From NCBI GenBank assembly GCA_049515555.1, contig JBEKTY010000038.1:1-51403 (forward strand): DNA of 51,403 nucleotides, read 5' to 3'. This document shows positions 40,655-48,452 of the stretch, piece after piece (position 1 is the first letter of the stretch; each line of letters begins with the position of its first letter). A program made the translations under genes and the position numbers. A model generated the notes under the pieces. The model was not told the DNA's origin. It made no database searches and saw only the letters and a program-made list of their open reading frames with translations. The stretch comes from JBEKTY01 sp049515555. GTDB taxonomy: Bacteria; Planctomycetota; Planctomycetia; Pirellulales; Thermoguttaceae.

Positions 40655-42694
40655 TCACCTGGACCGCGCAGTCGCGCCGGGCTTGGGCGGCGGCTCCAGG
40701 CCGCTGGCCGGTTCTTGGACCGTCAGCTTCGGGCCCAGGCTGGCGGCCAGATCGGGCAGGTCGTAGCTCTGCAAGGCGCCGAATACGACCTGTGCCTGCT
40801 GCACCCGCGCGAGCGGATTGCCGACGATGGCCGACCACGAGCGGAGCGTGCGGACCAGCTTCAGCGAGTGGCACACTCCGGGCTCGACGGCCGCCGCGTG
40901 CAGGGCGGGGATGCCGACGTGCCCGACCGCCACCAGGTCTACCCCGGCGGTATCCTTGACCAGCTCCTGTGCGTAGCGTGCCACGGCGAGGACCTCTTCG
41001 GCCCGCACGCCCACGTAGGACCGGCCCAGCAGGTAGGCCAGGAAGGCGTCTTGCCACTCGGGTTGGTCGGGCTGGGTTTGGCCGGTGCCGCACAGGTCGA
41101 CCGCCAGCACGAGGCGGCCTTGGGCGGCCAGTGCCTCGATCGGGCCGCCGGGCGAGGCGTCGGCCGCCTTGCCCCGCTCGTGAAGATAAACCACCGCCGG
41201 GCCCGGTCGGGGTTTGTCGGGCCGGAAGAGCAAGGCCGGCAGCCCGATCCCCTCTTCCGGCCTCAGCAGCAGTTGCTCGATCCGATATCCGGTCCGCGGG
41301 ATGGTCGCCGCTTCTTCCACTTGCAGACGGGGAAGTTCCGCTGCCGGGCGGATGCCGGCCGCGCGGCGGACGCGGGCCAGTAGCTCGCCGCGACGGCCGC
41401 TCTGCCACGCGGCGGCACGCCGGGCCGCCAATTGTCGCTCGTACTCCGCGTTCAAGTCGTACACCGAGCGGGCGCCGTTCAGAAGCATAACTTGGCCGCC
41501 GGGCGTGCACTGATACTCCTGCTCGGAAAGCAGTTTGAGGGGCGGCTCGCAGATCGGCTGGTCGCGGCCCGCGAGCCAGCGCGCCATCCAGCGCGCCACG
41601 CTCTGGCGCTGCAAGCTGTTGTAGTTGTGCCCGGCGTCGTTCTCCATGATCTCGACCCGCTCGGCGAAGCCCAAGCGGGTGTACAGCCGCTTCGCGCTGC
41701 GGAACGTTTCCCACGCCCCGTGGATATCGAAGAAATCCTTGGTGGCGGTGCACATCAAGACCGGCGACGGGGCGCGCATCATGATATAGTCGGCGTGATC
41801 CAGGCCGAAGCCGAGCTGATTGAAAATGTTCTGCTCGGCGTCCTGCGGCCCGATGGTCGCGAGCAGGGCGGGAAAGCCGCACAGGTAGCAGCTCGGCGCG
41901 GCGGCCTTGATCCGCTCGTCCAGGGCCATCATGTAGCTGGTCTGGGTCCCGCCGCCGCTGTTGCCGGTGCAGCCGATCCGTTGCGGATCGACCTCCGGCC
42001 GCGACTGGAGATAATCGATTCCCCGCATGTTGTCCCAGATCTCGAAGCTGGCCGTATTGCGGCCCAGGAGCGTGCTGCCGATGCCCACGCGCCAGTGGGC
42101 TTCGACGCCCCAGACCTCCGGCCAGCCGCCCGCGCCGAGATACTGCCCGCGCTCGCCCTGTTCGATCGGATCGACAACCAGGCCCACCATGCCGTTAAGT
42201 GCCAGTAGCGCTCCCATCGACTGGTAGGCGTCGCTGCCCTTGCCGTTCTGGGAATGCCCGCAGGGGACCAGTACGCCGGGATACGGCGGCCGAAGACCGT
42301 TTTTCTCGGGCACGAACAGTAGCGCGCTGACGAAATGCTTCGGCCGGCTTTGGTACAGGACCTTCTCGACGCGGTAGCCCTCGCGGCGGACGGTGCCGGT
42401 GACCTGTGGCTCGAGCGGAGTCCGCTCGGGCAGCCCGCCGAGGGCTTCCAGGAATTTCTCCCGCAACCGCTTCTGATACTCGGCGATCTGCTCCGGGGTG
42501 GTGCGCTCTTCATACTCCTTCTGCCATTTCCGCTGCGCCCCTTCCGCCTGCCGAAGCCAGTGCTGCTTCATCATGGCGCCGGGCTTGCCGCCGGGGATCT
42601 TCGCCGCCGGCAGGTCGAGGGTTTGGGCCTGCGCAAGGCTTGCGCCGGCCAGGAACATCGCCAGGATTGCCATCCCCAGTCGCTGCGCTGTCAT
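40655..42694 (-). CDS. Exported acetyl-xylan-esterase-like protein with two alpha/beta-hydrolase-type halves
   Basis: 679-residue exported esterase/peptidase-type hydrolase. ATG 42694 follows GGAGGGAG; residues 1-23 are a signal peptide (AGASLAQAQ). The first half (about 60-400) is a complete alpha/beta hydrolase: VPCGHSQNG, GCTGNSGGGTQ near 240 (nucleophile Ser), CTATKDFFD near 313 (Asp) and ENDAGHNYN near 352 (His). The second half (from about 480: PALLFRPDKPRPGPAVVYLH, VLAVDLCGTGQ) has the same start, but the nucleophile elbow reads AVGHVGIPA with no Ser, so it appears catalytically dead. Substrate probably an acetylated or methylated glycan (inference). A minus-strand TATACT about 65 bases upstream may be its -10. 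Confidence 0.85.
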   Translation of the reverse strand: MTAQRLGMAILAMFLAGASLAQAQTLDLPAAKIPGGKPGAMMKQHWLRQAEGAQRKWQKEYEERTTPEQIAEYQKRLREKFLEALGGLPERTPLEPQVTGTVRREGYRVEKVLYQSRPKHFVSALLFVPEKNGLRPPYPGVLVPCGHSQNGKGSDAYQSMGALLALNGMVGLVVDPIEQGERGQYLGAGGWPEVWGVEAHWRVGIGSTLLGRNTASFEIWDNMRGIDYLQSRPEVDPQRIGCTGNSGGGTQTSYMMALDERIKAAAPSCYLCGFPALLATIGPQDAEQNIFNQLGFGLDHADYIMMRAPSPVLMCTATKDFFDIHGAWETFRSAKRLYTRLGFAERVEIMENDAGHNYNSLQRQSVARWMARWLAGRDQPICEPPLKLLSEQEYQCTPGGQVMLLNGARSVYDLNAEYERQLAARRAAAWQSGRRGELLARVRRAAGIRPAAELPRLQVEEAATIPRTGYRIEQLLLRPEEGIGLPALLFRPDKPRPGPAVVYLHERGKAADASPGGPIEALAAQGRLVLAVDLCGTGQTQPDQPEWQDAFLAYLLGRSYVGVRAEEVLAVARYAQELVKDTAGVDLVAVGHVGIPALHAAAVEPGVCHSLKLVRTLRSWSAIVGNPLARVQQAQVVFGALQSYDLPDLAASLGPKLTVQEPASGLEPPPKPGATARSR

Positions 42695-42771
42695 GGAACT
42701 CCCTCCGCCTGAATGGGACAATGGTGCACGCGCCGTAGGTAACGACGTTGCCGGACAGTATAACGCCTCCC

Positions 42772-42803
42772 GTAGGGTGGGTCGAGCGGAGCGAGCCCCA
42801 CCA
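42772..42803. repeat. Family P6 palindromic repeat, copy 3
   Basis: GGTGGGTCGAGCGGAGCGAG then CCCCACC, the reverse of the 22161-22200 unit. It lies between the divergent esterase and M23 genes. Confidence 0.8.
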
Positions 42804-42811
42804 ATAGTTTC

Positions 42812-42875
42812 GAGTGGCGAGTGGTGGGTGGCGAGTGGCGTGGACTCACCACTCCCCACTCACCACTCGCCACTT
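42812..42875. repeat. Inverted repeat of GAGTGGCG/CGCCACTC units
   Basis: GAGTGGCGAGTGGTGGGTGG on the left and complementary ACCACTCGCCACTTG-type text on the right, forming a long imperfect hairpin in the leader region of the M23 gene. Confidence 0.75.
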
Positions 42876-42946
42876 GTTTGTGTTGCCCCCTGCGCCGGCA
42901 TACAATGACGCCCTGAAGTATCCGATCGCGCTGGGAGGGATTTGCC

Positions 42947-44509
42947 ATGGTGCATTGCAAGTGGGTCGCGGCGGTGGTGGCGTTTGGGTTATGCGGATTG
43001 GCGCAGGCCGGGCCGCCCAAGCCGACCTTGGAGCCGTTGGTCCGCGTGGTGGACCTTAGGCTGGGCCAGTCGCAGGAGGTCCAACTTGCCGACGGGAAGC
43101 GGGCGACGGTCCGGCTTCTGGACCTGCGGGAAACCCGCGACCCGCTCCGCGACGCGGTGCGCGTGGCCAAGGTGCTGGTGGAAGTCGACGGCCGGCAGGC
43201 GTGGCTGGCCTCGGGCAACTACGAGCTGCCGCGGACCGTGGCCGGCGTCCAGATCGACTGCCCGATCACCAAGGGCTACCTGACCAACTGCAACCCGGAG
43301 GCGTGGGGCCTGGCGGCCGATGCCCGGCTGCGGCTGTGGCCGGCCGGCTCGCCGCTGGTGCGGCCGGGGACCTTTGTCTATCCCGTCAAGCAGCGTTGGT
43401 TCGCCAGCGCCACGCAGATGGCCAATGAGCCCTGCTACGTGGATTTCGGCGAGCGGCCGGAAGTCCGCAAGATTTACTATCACTACGGCCTTGATTTCGG
43501 CGGCTGCGAGGGCCTGATCGAGGTTGTGGCGGCGACCGGCGGACTGGTGGTTTCGGCCCGCACCGAGCGGCTGCCCGGCTACGACGACTCGCCGGTGAAG
43601 CCGCGCTACGATGTGGTCTACCTGCTCGACGCGCGGGGCTGGTACTACCGCTACAGTCACATGCAGAGCATCGCCTCGGCGATCCGGCCCGGGGTGACGG
43701 TAAAGGCGGGCCAGCCGCTGGGCGTGCTGGGCAAGGAGGGCGGCAGCGGCGGCTGGTCGCACCTGCACTTCGACATCTTCTGCCGCCAGCCGTCGGGCCA
43801 GTGGGGCTGCCAGGAGGCCTACGCCCTGGTCTGGGAGGCCTACCGCCGCCAGTACCGGCCGCAGTTGATCGCCGTGGCCCGCCCGCATCACGTGGCCTTC
43901 TGCGGCGACCGGGTCACGCTGGATGGCAGCCGCTCCTGGAGCGCGTCGGGACCGGTCGCCGGCTATCACTGGCAATTCACCGACGGCAGCCAGGCCGAGG
44001 GCCCACGGGTCGAGCGGGTGTACGAGCGGCCCGGCTACTACAGCGAGATTCTCAAGGCAACCGACGCGGCGGGCCGCAGCGACTACGATTTCGCCATCGT
44101 GCACGTGCACGACCGCCGTCAGCCCGCGGCCGCGCCGCCCACGATCCACGCGACTTACGCCCCGACCTTCGGCCTGCGGCCGGGCGACGCGGTGACGCTC
44201 AAGGTCCGCACGTTCGGCAGCACCGACGGCGAAGAGACCTGGGACTTCGGCGACGGCAGCCCGGCGGCCCACACCCGCTCGGACGGCGACGTGGACATAC
44301 ACGCCAAGGACGGCTACGCCGTGGTCACGCATCGTTACGGGCGGCCCGGCCAGTACATTGTCCGCGCCGAGCGAACCGACCGGCACGGCAATCGGGCCGT
44401 GGCCCACGTGCAGGTCCGGGTAGGCGACCAAGCTGCGGACGCAGTCGGTATTGGCAAGCCGGCGAGTTCAACCGCGGGGGGCGGGGGATCAAAACCGTCG
44501 GAGAATTAG
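42947..44509 (+). CDS. Exported M23-family metallopeptidase-like protein with PKD domains
   Basis: 520-residue exported protein. GGGAGGG lies 6 bases before the ATG; residues 1-21 are a signal peptide. The LytM/M23 zinc site is present: YHYGLDFGG near 177-185 (His and Asp ligands) and SHLHFDIF near 270-277 (HxH), with YRYSHMQSI and GVTVKAGQPLGVLG between them, as expected for a peptidoglycan or peptide endopeptidase. Two PKD-type Ig domains follow: about 305-395 (VTLDGSRSWSASG, YHWQFTDGS) and 405-495 (WDFGDGSPAAHT), then a Gly/Ser tail. The PKD domains suggest binding to polysaccharide or protein surfaces. Planctomycetes do make peptidoglycan, so a wall role is possible, but so is nutrient proteolysis. 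Confidence 0.87.
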   Translation: MVHCKWVAAVVAFGLCGLAQAGPPKPTLEPLVRVVDLRLGQSQEVQLADGKRATVRLLDLRETRDPLRDAVRVAKVLVEVDGRQAWLASGNYELPRTVAGVQIDCPITKGYLTNCNPEAWGLAADARLRLWPAGSPLVRPGTFVYPVKQRWFASATQMANEPCYVDFGERPEVRKIYYHYGLDFGGCEGLIEVVAATGGLVVSARTERLPGYDDSPVKPRYDVVYLLDARGWYYRYSHMQSIASAIRPGVTVKAGQPLGVLGKEGGSGGWSHLHFDIFCRQPSGQWGCQEAYALVWEAYRRQYRPQLIAVARPHHVAFCGDRVTLDGSRSWSASGPVAGYHWQFTDGSQAEGPRVERVYERPGYYSEILKATDAAGRSDYDFAIVHVHDRRQPAAAPPTIHATYAPTFGLRPGDAVTLKVRTFGSTDGEETWDFGDGSPAAHTRSDGDVDIHAKDGYAVVTHRYGRPGQYIVRAERTDRHGNRAVAHVQVRVGDQAADAVGIGKPASSTAGGGGSKPSEN

Positions 44510-44563
44510 CGTAGCTATTCTGACTGGCGGGGATTGTTCGTAAGTCATCGACTGCCAATAGTT

Positions 44564-45229
44564 CGACCCGGAGGGTCGTTTGACACTAGCCCAGCGATTC
44601 ATCGCTGGGTGGAAAGGCCTTCAGGATTTCGTGAGTCCCGTAGGGACGATTGAACCCTCTCCACGGAACATTGCCATGGCCCACTCCTTCACCAGCAGTC
44701 TCTATCACTGTACCTTCAGTACCCAAGGGCGGCGACCCTTGATTACGGCGGACCTTCAGCCTCGCCTATGGCCCTTTATGGGTGGAATCGCGCGGGAGAA
44801 CGGCATGAAGGCGATGGGCATCGGCGGCATGGAGGACCACGTGCATCTGCTCCTTTCGCTCCCGTCCACGGTGGCCATCGCCAAGGCTATCCAACTGATC
44901 AAGGGTGGCTCGTCCAAGTGGGTCCACGAGACGTTTCCCAAACACCAGGATTTCGGCTGGCAAGAAGGCTACGGTGCGTTCAGCCTCGGGATTTCTCAAG
45001 TGGACCGCACGAGAAACTACATTGAGTCACAGGCTGCACATCATCGCAAGCAAACCTTCCAGGAAGAGTTCCTGGCGTTCTTGAAAAAACACCAGATGGA
45101 GTACGACGAGCGGTACCTCTGGGATTGATATCGCAGAACCCCAATCGTCCCTACGGGACGAGGCACCTGGGGACGCTCCATAACCCAGCGATGAATCGCT
45201 GGGCTATTATCAAGCCTCCCTACGGGAGG
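44564..45229 (+). mobile_element. RAYT gene with flanking REP-type palindromes
   Basis: Around the transposase gene lie: left CGACCCGGAGGGTCG (44564-44578), CCCAGCGATTCATCGCTGGG (44590-44609) and GTCCCGTAGGGACGATTG (44635-44652); right CAATCGTCCCTACGGGAC (45142-45159, exact inverse of the last), CCCAGCGATGAATCGCTGGG (45184-45203, inverse of the second) and CCTCCCTACGGGAGG (45215-45229). The mirror arrangement defines a discrete unit. No target duplication was identified. Confidence 0.85.
44676..45128 (+). CDS. REP-associated tyrosine transposase (IS200/IS605 Y1 type)
   Basis: 150-residue single-strand DNA transposase. The ATG at 44676 gives the usual N-terminus (SSLYHCTFSTQGRRPLI). The HUH metal site is GGMEDHVHLLLSLP near 50-63 (HVH) and the nucleophile Tyr is in RTRNYIESQ near 112-120. 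The segment GYGAFSLG and the C-terminus YDERYLWD match the REP-associated branch and not insertion sequences with a TnpB partner, of which there is none here. The length is complete and the frame intact, so it may be active. The frame is open further upstream through the left palindromes, which I exclude. Such proteins are thought to mobilise REP hairpins like those that flank it. Confidence 0.9.
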   Translation: MAHSFTSSLYHCTFSTQGRRPLITADLQPRLWPFMGGIARENGMKAMGIGGMEDHVHLLLSLPSTVAIAKAIQLIKGGSSKWVHETFPKHQDFGWQEGYGAFSLGISQVDRTRNYIESQAAHHRKQTFQEEFLAFLKKHQMEYDERYLWD

Positions 45230-45310
45230 TGAAGTCGGCACTGCTTCGTGTTCCAGCCTCGGTGGAAAGTGGAACACATCCGCCGAACAGGACACGGTCC
45301 TGATACCCGT

Positions 45311-46066
45311 CTATACCTTGCCCACCGGGGCCAGGTAGATGACGAACTCGTCCTGGCCGTCGACGCGCAGCAGGCGGTCCATCAACTGCTGGTGGTAGGC
45401 GGCCACGGCGCAAGTGCCCGCCCCCACGGCCTCGCAGGCCAGGTACAAGTTCTGGCAGACGTGACCGGCATCGATGGCGATGACCTTGTGGGCGGCCAGC
45501 GAGTACCGCCATTCCATGCGGTAGGGGATGGCGGTCCAGATGAAGACCACGGCAGAGCGGCCGACGAAGGCCTGGCCGAGCGTGGCCGCGGTCAGCTTCT
45601 GGGGCATCTGCTCCTCTTGGAACAGGCGCAGCAGTTGATGCTCCAGCGGCAGATAACGGTACATGCCCGGCTCGAGGCCGCGGACGTGCATTACCGCCAG
45701 GTAGGTTTCCAGGGCATGCCGGTTGCCGGCCGAGGGCACGGTGCGCAGGACGGCGCCCGGGGCCACCCGCTGCCGGACCCCCTGCGTGGCCCAGAGCAGG
45801 AAGGAGAGCTCGTCCAGGTCCAGCGGCTCCACGCTGTAGCTGCGGCGGCTCTGGCGGTTGCCGATGGCACGGGCCAGGTCCAGGGCCCCGACCGCCGCCG
45901 AGTTACCCACCGGCGGCAGATCGAGCCGCTCGGCGCCGGCCGGGACCGGTTTCTCCAGCGGCGGGAGCGGCACGTCCCGGCCATGGTCCGTTTGCGCGAA
46001 GTCGATCTCCTGGCGGATCGTGTCTTTGAGGAAGTAGCGGTACTCATCGAGCGTCGGCCGCCGCAT
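45311..46066 (-). CDS. SagB-type nitroreductase-fold dehydrogenase
   Basis: 251-residue FMN-dependent oxidoreductase of the SagB/ThcOx kind; relatives oxidise azolines in modified peptides, but many stand alone with unknown roles. ATG 46066 follows GGGAGG by 6 bases. Motifs: AIGNRQSRRSYSVEPLDLDE (FMN phosphate-binding Arg-Ser-Arg-Arg), ELSFLLWATQGVR, TVPSAGNRHALETYLAV (PSAG, flavin loop), YSLAAHKVIAIDAGHVCQNL and GAGTCAVAAYHQ. No cyclodehydratase (YcaO), E1-like or precursor-peptide gene is nearby, so a peptide-modification role is not supported by context. Confidence 0.88.
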   Translation of the reverse strand: MRRPTLDEYRYFLKDTIRQEIDFAQTDHGRDVPLPPLEKPVPAGAERLDLPPVGNSAAVGALDLARAIGNRQSRRSYSVEPLDLDELSFLLWATQGVRQRVAPGAVLRTVPSAGNRHALETYLAVMHVRGLEPGMYRYLPLEHQLLRLFQEEQMPQKLTAATLGQAFVGRSAVVFIWTAIPYRMEWRYSLAAHKVIAIDAGHVCQNLYLACEAVGAGTCAVAAYHQQLMDRLLRVDGQDEFVIYLAPVGKV

Positions 46067-46096
46067 GCTTCGCCTCCCAGCGTGGTGACACCCGGT

Positions 46097-46254
46097 CCCC
46101 TCTCCCTCCGGGAGAGGGTTAGGGTGAGGGCAAATGAGCGAGGATCCTGCGTCTCCAATCTTCGTGACCAACGCAGTTTCCCTCACCCCGGCCCTCTCCC
46201 GGAGGGAGAGGGGGACCAGTTGTACGGCCCTCACCCCAGTTTGTAAGGCTCCAG
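46097..46254 (+). repeat. Composite repeat P1, copy B
   Basis: Hairpin with TTAGGGTGAGGG (46097-46130), spacer with CTTCGTGACCAACGCAG, inverted hairpin (46180-46216), and tail GGACCAGTTGTACGGCCCTC, then CCCCAGTTTGTAAGG and CTCCAG. Same order as copy A. It lies between the SagB-type and GH51 genes. Confidence 0.88.
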
Positions 46255-46334
46255 GGCCATCATACCCGCGTGCCGCCGAAATGCCAGCCCCCGAGTGGCC
46301 CCGAAATGCCAGGCCGCACGCTGGCCGTGGCCGG

Positions 46335-48245
46335 TCACTCGGCTGGCAGGGCGAACAGCGTGACGCTGCACGGCGCCAGCGAGAGCCGGTCGGCAAGGCC
46401 CCGCAGCGGGCACTCCTCGATCACCACCTTCGGCGGCCGGTCGGGATCGTTGTACGCGCCGGGGTCGCTGCCGGCGATCTGCCAGCGCGTGCCGCCGCCG
46501 GAGAGTTTCGCCCCGTGCAGGACCAGATCGAGCTGCTGCGGCACAAGTGTCGGGTTGACCACCGCCAGCGTCAGGGTTTTGCGGTCCCGGCTCCAGGCGG
46601 CCACGGCATCCAGCGGGCGAGTGGCCCGCGTGGCCACCGGCAGCAGGCCGAAATGCTGGCGGTAGAGTTTCAGCACCAGGCCCGTCGTCTCCAGGGCCGC
46701 CGCGTGCCGGCTGGCCTTTACGCAGCCGATGACGTTGACGGTTTGGGCATAGTTGGCCATGAAGATCAGGTCGCTCTGGCGGGCCATCTCGTTCAGGCCG
46801 GCGGCGATCCCCAGGGCATCCTTGAGGAAGAACCGCGTCCCCAGCTCGCCGAACACGTGCGGTCCATACCAGTAGTTCCACTCGTCCATGGCGATGCGGA
46901 TGTCCTTGCCCCGCAACGAATCCAGCCGCGTGCGGTAGCCGCGATGGGCCTCGACCTTGCGCCGCACGTTGTCGGGAATCTGCCGCACGTGCTCCTCGAG
47001 CGTGGGCCGCTCGGAGCAATAGAAGTGCTCGCTGATGAGGTCCATCCGCTCGGCGCAGTGGGTGAGCATGGCTTCGCTCCAGGGGCCGGCGTCGCCCACG
47101 GCCACCAGTTTGATCGTCGGATCGGCGGCCCGCATGGCCTGGGCGAACTGGTTGTGCTTCCGCACATACTGCTCCAGCGGCACGTGCCCGAGCTGCCAGT
47201 TGCCGTACATCTCGTTGCCGATAGACCAGAACTTGACCTGATAGGGCTGCGGATGGCCGTTGCGGGCGCGGAGCCGGGCGGGCGGCGTGCCGGCGGCGGC
47301 GCTTACGTATTGCACCTCGTCCACGGCGCTTTGCACCCCGCCCAGGCCGCTGTTGACGGTGATATAGGGTTCCGTGCCCAGGCGGCGGCAGAAGGCCAGA
47401 TACTCGTCGATGCCGAAGTCGTTGGGCTCGATGCCTTTCCAGGCGGGGTTCTTGCGGGGCGGCCGGCGGTCGGGGTCGCCCAGGCCGTCGTGCCAGTCGT
47501 AGCCGCTGACGAAATTTCCGCCCGGCCAGCGATAGATGGGGGCATCGAGGTCCTTGAGCACGGCCAGGGTGTCGGCCCGCAGGCCGTCCACGTTATCGGC
47601 GGGCATGAGCGAGAGCGTTCCCACCGCGAGCGTGCCGCCGCCGGTGGCCGCGATCTCCAGCCGGCCGTGGTCGGTGCTCCCGCCGGCGGTGAATTGCAGC
47701 GTGGTCTTGGCGTAGCCCGCCCGCGGCGATTCGATGCTGACTGTCTGCCGCTCACCGGGCGCGTCGCCCCACACCAGGCTGACCTGGGCCCGCGCCTGCG
47801 CGCCGCTGGCGGCGAGCCAGATCCGCCCGACATACGCCTTGCCGGCCGCCAGGGCCAGATTGCCCTGGACCAGCCCGCGCGGCCGGTCGCCGGCCAGGGT
47901 GATTTGCGGGCTATGCTGGCCCACGAAAGCCCCTTGGCGGACCATCGTCACGGCGCCGCCGTCGCCCAGCGGTTTCCAGGGCGACTCGCCCCCGCCGACC
48001 GGATAGAAGAACTTGCGGTCTTCCAGCATTTCGGCCCAAATGCCGCCGTAGATGCAGCGGCCGAGGTGCTCGATGAATTGCCCGTAGATGTAGGGCGAGA
48101 TCGGCTGGCCTGCCTTGGCCGCGTCGATGGTGATCGAGGGCTGCGGGCCGGCCACGGCCGGCTGCTCTGCCGCCCGGGCGGCGCCGGGTGAGCAGAATCC
48201 CAAGACCAACGCGGCCATGACGAAGCAATTCAGGCGATTGGTCAT
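46335..48245 (-). CDS. Exported GH51 alpha-L-arabinofuranosidase
   Basis: 636-residue exported enzyme predicted to remove alpha-L-arabinofuranosyl residues from arabinan, arabinoxylan or pectin side chains. ATG 48245 has AGGAG 9 bases upstream; residues 1-26 form a signal peptide. The N-terminus of the mature part (ISPYIYGQFIEHLGRCIYGG) is the family start. About 85-220 is a carbohydrate-binding-like beta domain inserted before the barrel. Catalytic residues are visible: WSIGNEMYG near 340 (acid/base Glu) and IAMDEWNYWYG near 451 (nucleophile Glu). RWPGGNFVSGYDW and a C-terminal beta domain (SLAPCSVTLFAL) complete it. It is flanked on both sides by composite P1 repeats and lies between the SagB-type and ABC genes on the same strand. 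Confidence 0.95.
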   Translation of the reverse strand: MTNRLNCFVMAALVLGFCSPGAARAAEQPAVAGPQPSITIDAAKAGQPISPYIYGQFIEHLGRCIYGGIWAEMLEDRKFFYPVGGGESPWKPLGDGGAVTMVRQGAFVGQHSPQITLAGDRPRGLVQGNLALAAGKAYVGRIWLAASGAQARAQVSLVWGDAPGERQTVSIESPRAGYAKTTLQFTAGGSTDHGRLEIAATGGGTLAVGTLSLMPADNVDGLRADTLAVLKDLDAPIYRWPGGNFVSGYDWHDGLGDPDRRPPRKNPAWKGIEPNDFGIDEYLAFCRRLGTEPYITVNSGLGGVQSAVDEVQYVSAAAGTPPARLRARNGHPQPYQVKFWSIGNEMYGNWQLGHVPLEQYVRKHNQFAQAMRAADPTIKLVAVGDAGPWSEAMLTHCAERMDLISEHFYCSERPTLEEHVRQIPDNVRRKVEAHRGYRTRLDSLRGKDIRIAMDEWNYWYGPHVFGELGTRFFLKDALGIAAGLNEMARQSDLIFMANYAQTVNVIGCVKASRHAAALETTGLVLKLYRQHFGLLPVATRATRPLDAVAAWSRDRKTLTLAVVNPTLVPQQLDLVLHGAKLSGGGTRWQIAGSDPGAYNDPDRPPKVVIEECPLRGLADRLSLAPCSVTLFALPAE

Positions 48246-48282
48246 GATTGAATGCTCCTGATCGGGTTCCGTAAACTGGGGG

Positions 48283-48443
48283 TGAGCACCGTAAACTGGG
48301 GGCGAGCACCGCACAATCAGTCCCCCTCTCCCTCCGGGAGAGGGCCGGGGTGAGGGGAAGCGCGCGTTGGTCACGAAAACTGGAAAGGCAGGAACATCAC
48401 TAATTTCCCCTCACCCTAACCCTCTCCCGGAGGGAGAGGGGAC
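48283..48443 (-). repeat. Composite repeat P1, copy C (reverse orientation)
   Basis: Read on the minus strand: hairpin (48443-48406), spacer with TTTTCGTGACCAACGCGC, inverted hairpin (48357-48322), and a tail GGACTGATTGTGCGGTGCTC followed by CCCCCAGTTTACGGTG given twice in tandem (to 48283). Same order as copies A and B. It lies between the GH51 start and the ABC gene stop. Confidence 0.85.
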
Positions 48444-48452
48444 CGGGCACTT

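Noticed and set aside
42695..42859. N-terminal extension of the esterase gene up to 42859
   Set aside because: The extension is translated repeat (P6 and GAGTGGCG units); the ATG at 42694 has a good ribosome site and a signal peptide.
45311..46066. Ribosomally made, azole-modified peptide cluster around the SagB-type dehydrogenase
   Set aside because: No YcaO or E1-like gene, precursor peptide or export gene dedicated to it is near; the ABC transporter is separated by GH51 and is MacB-like.
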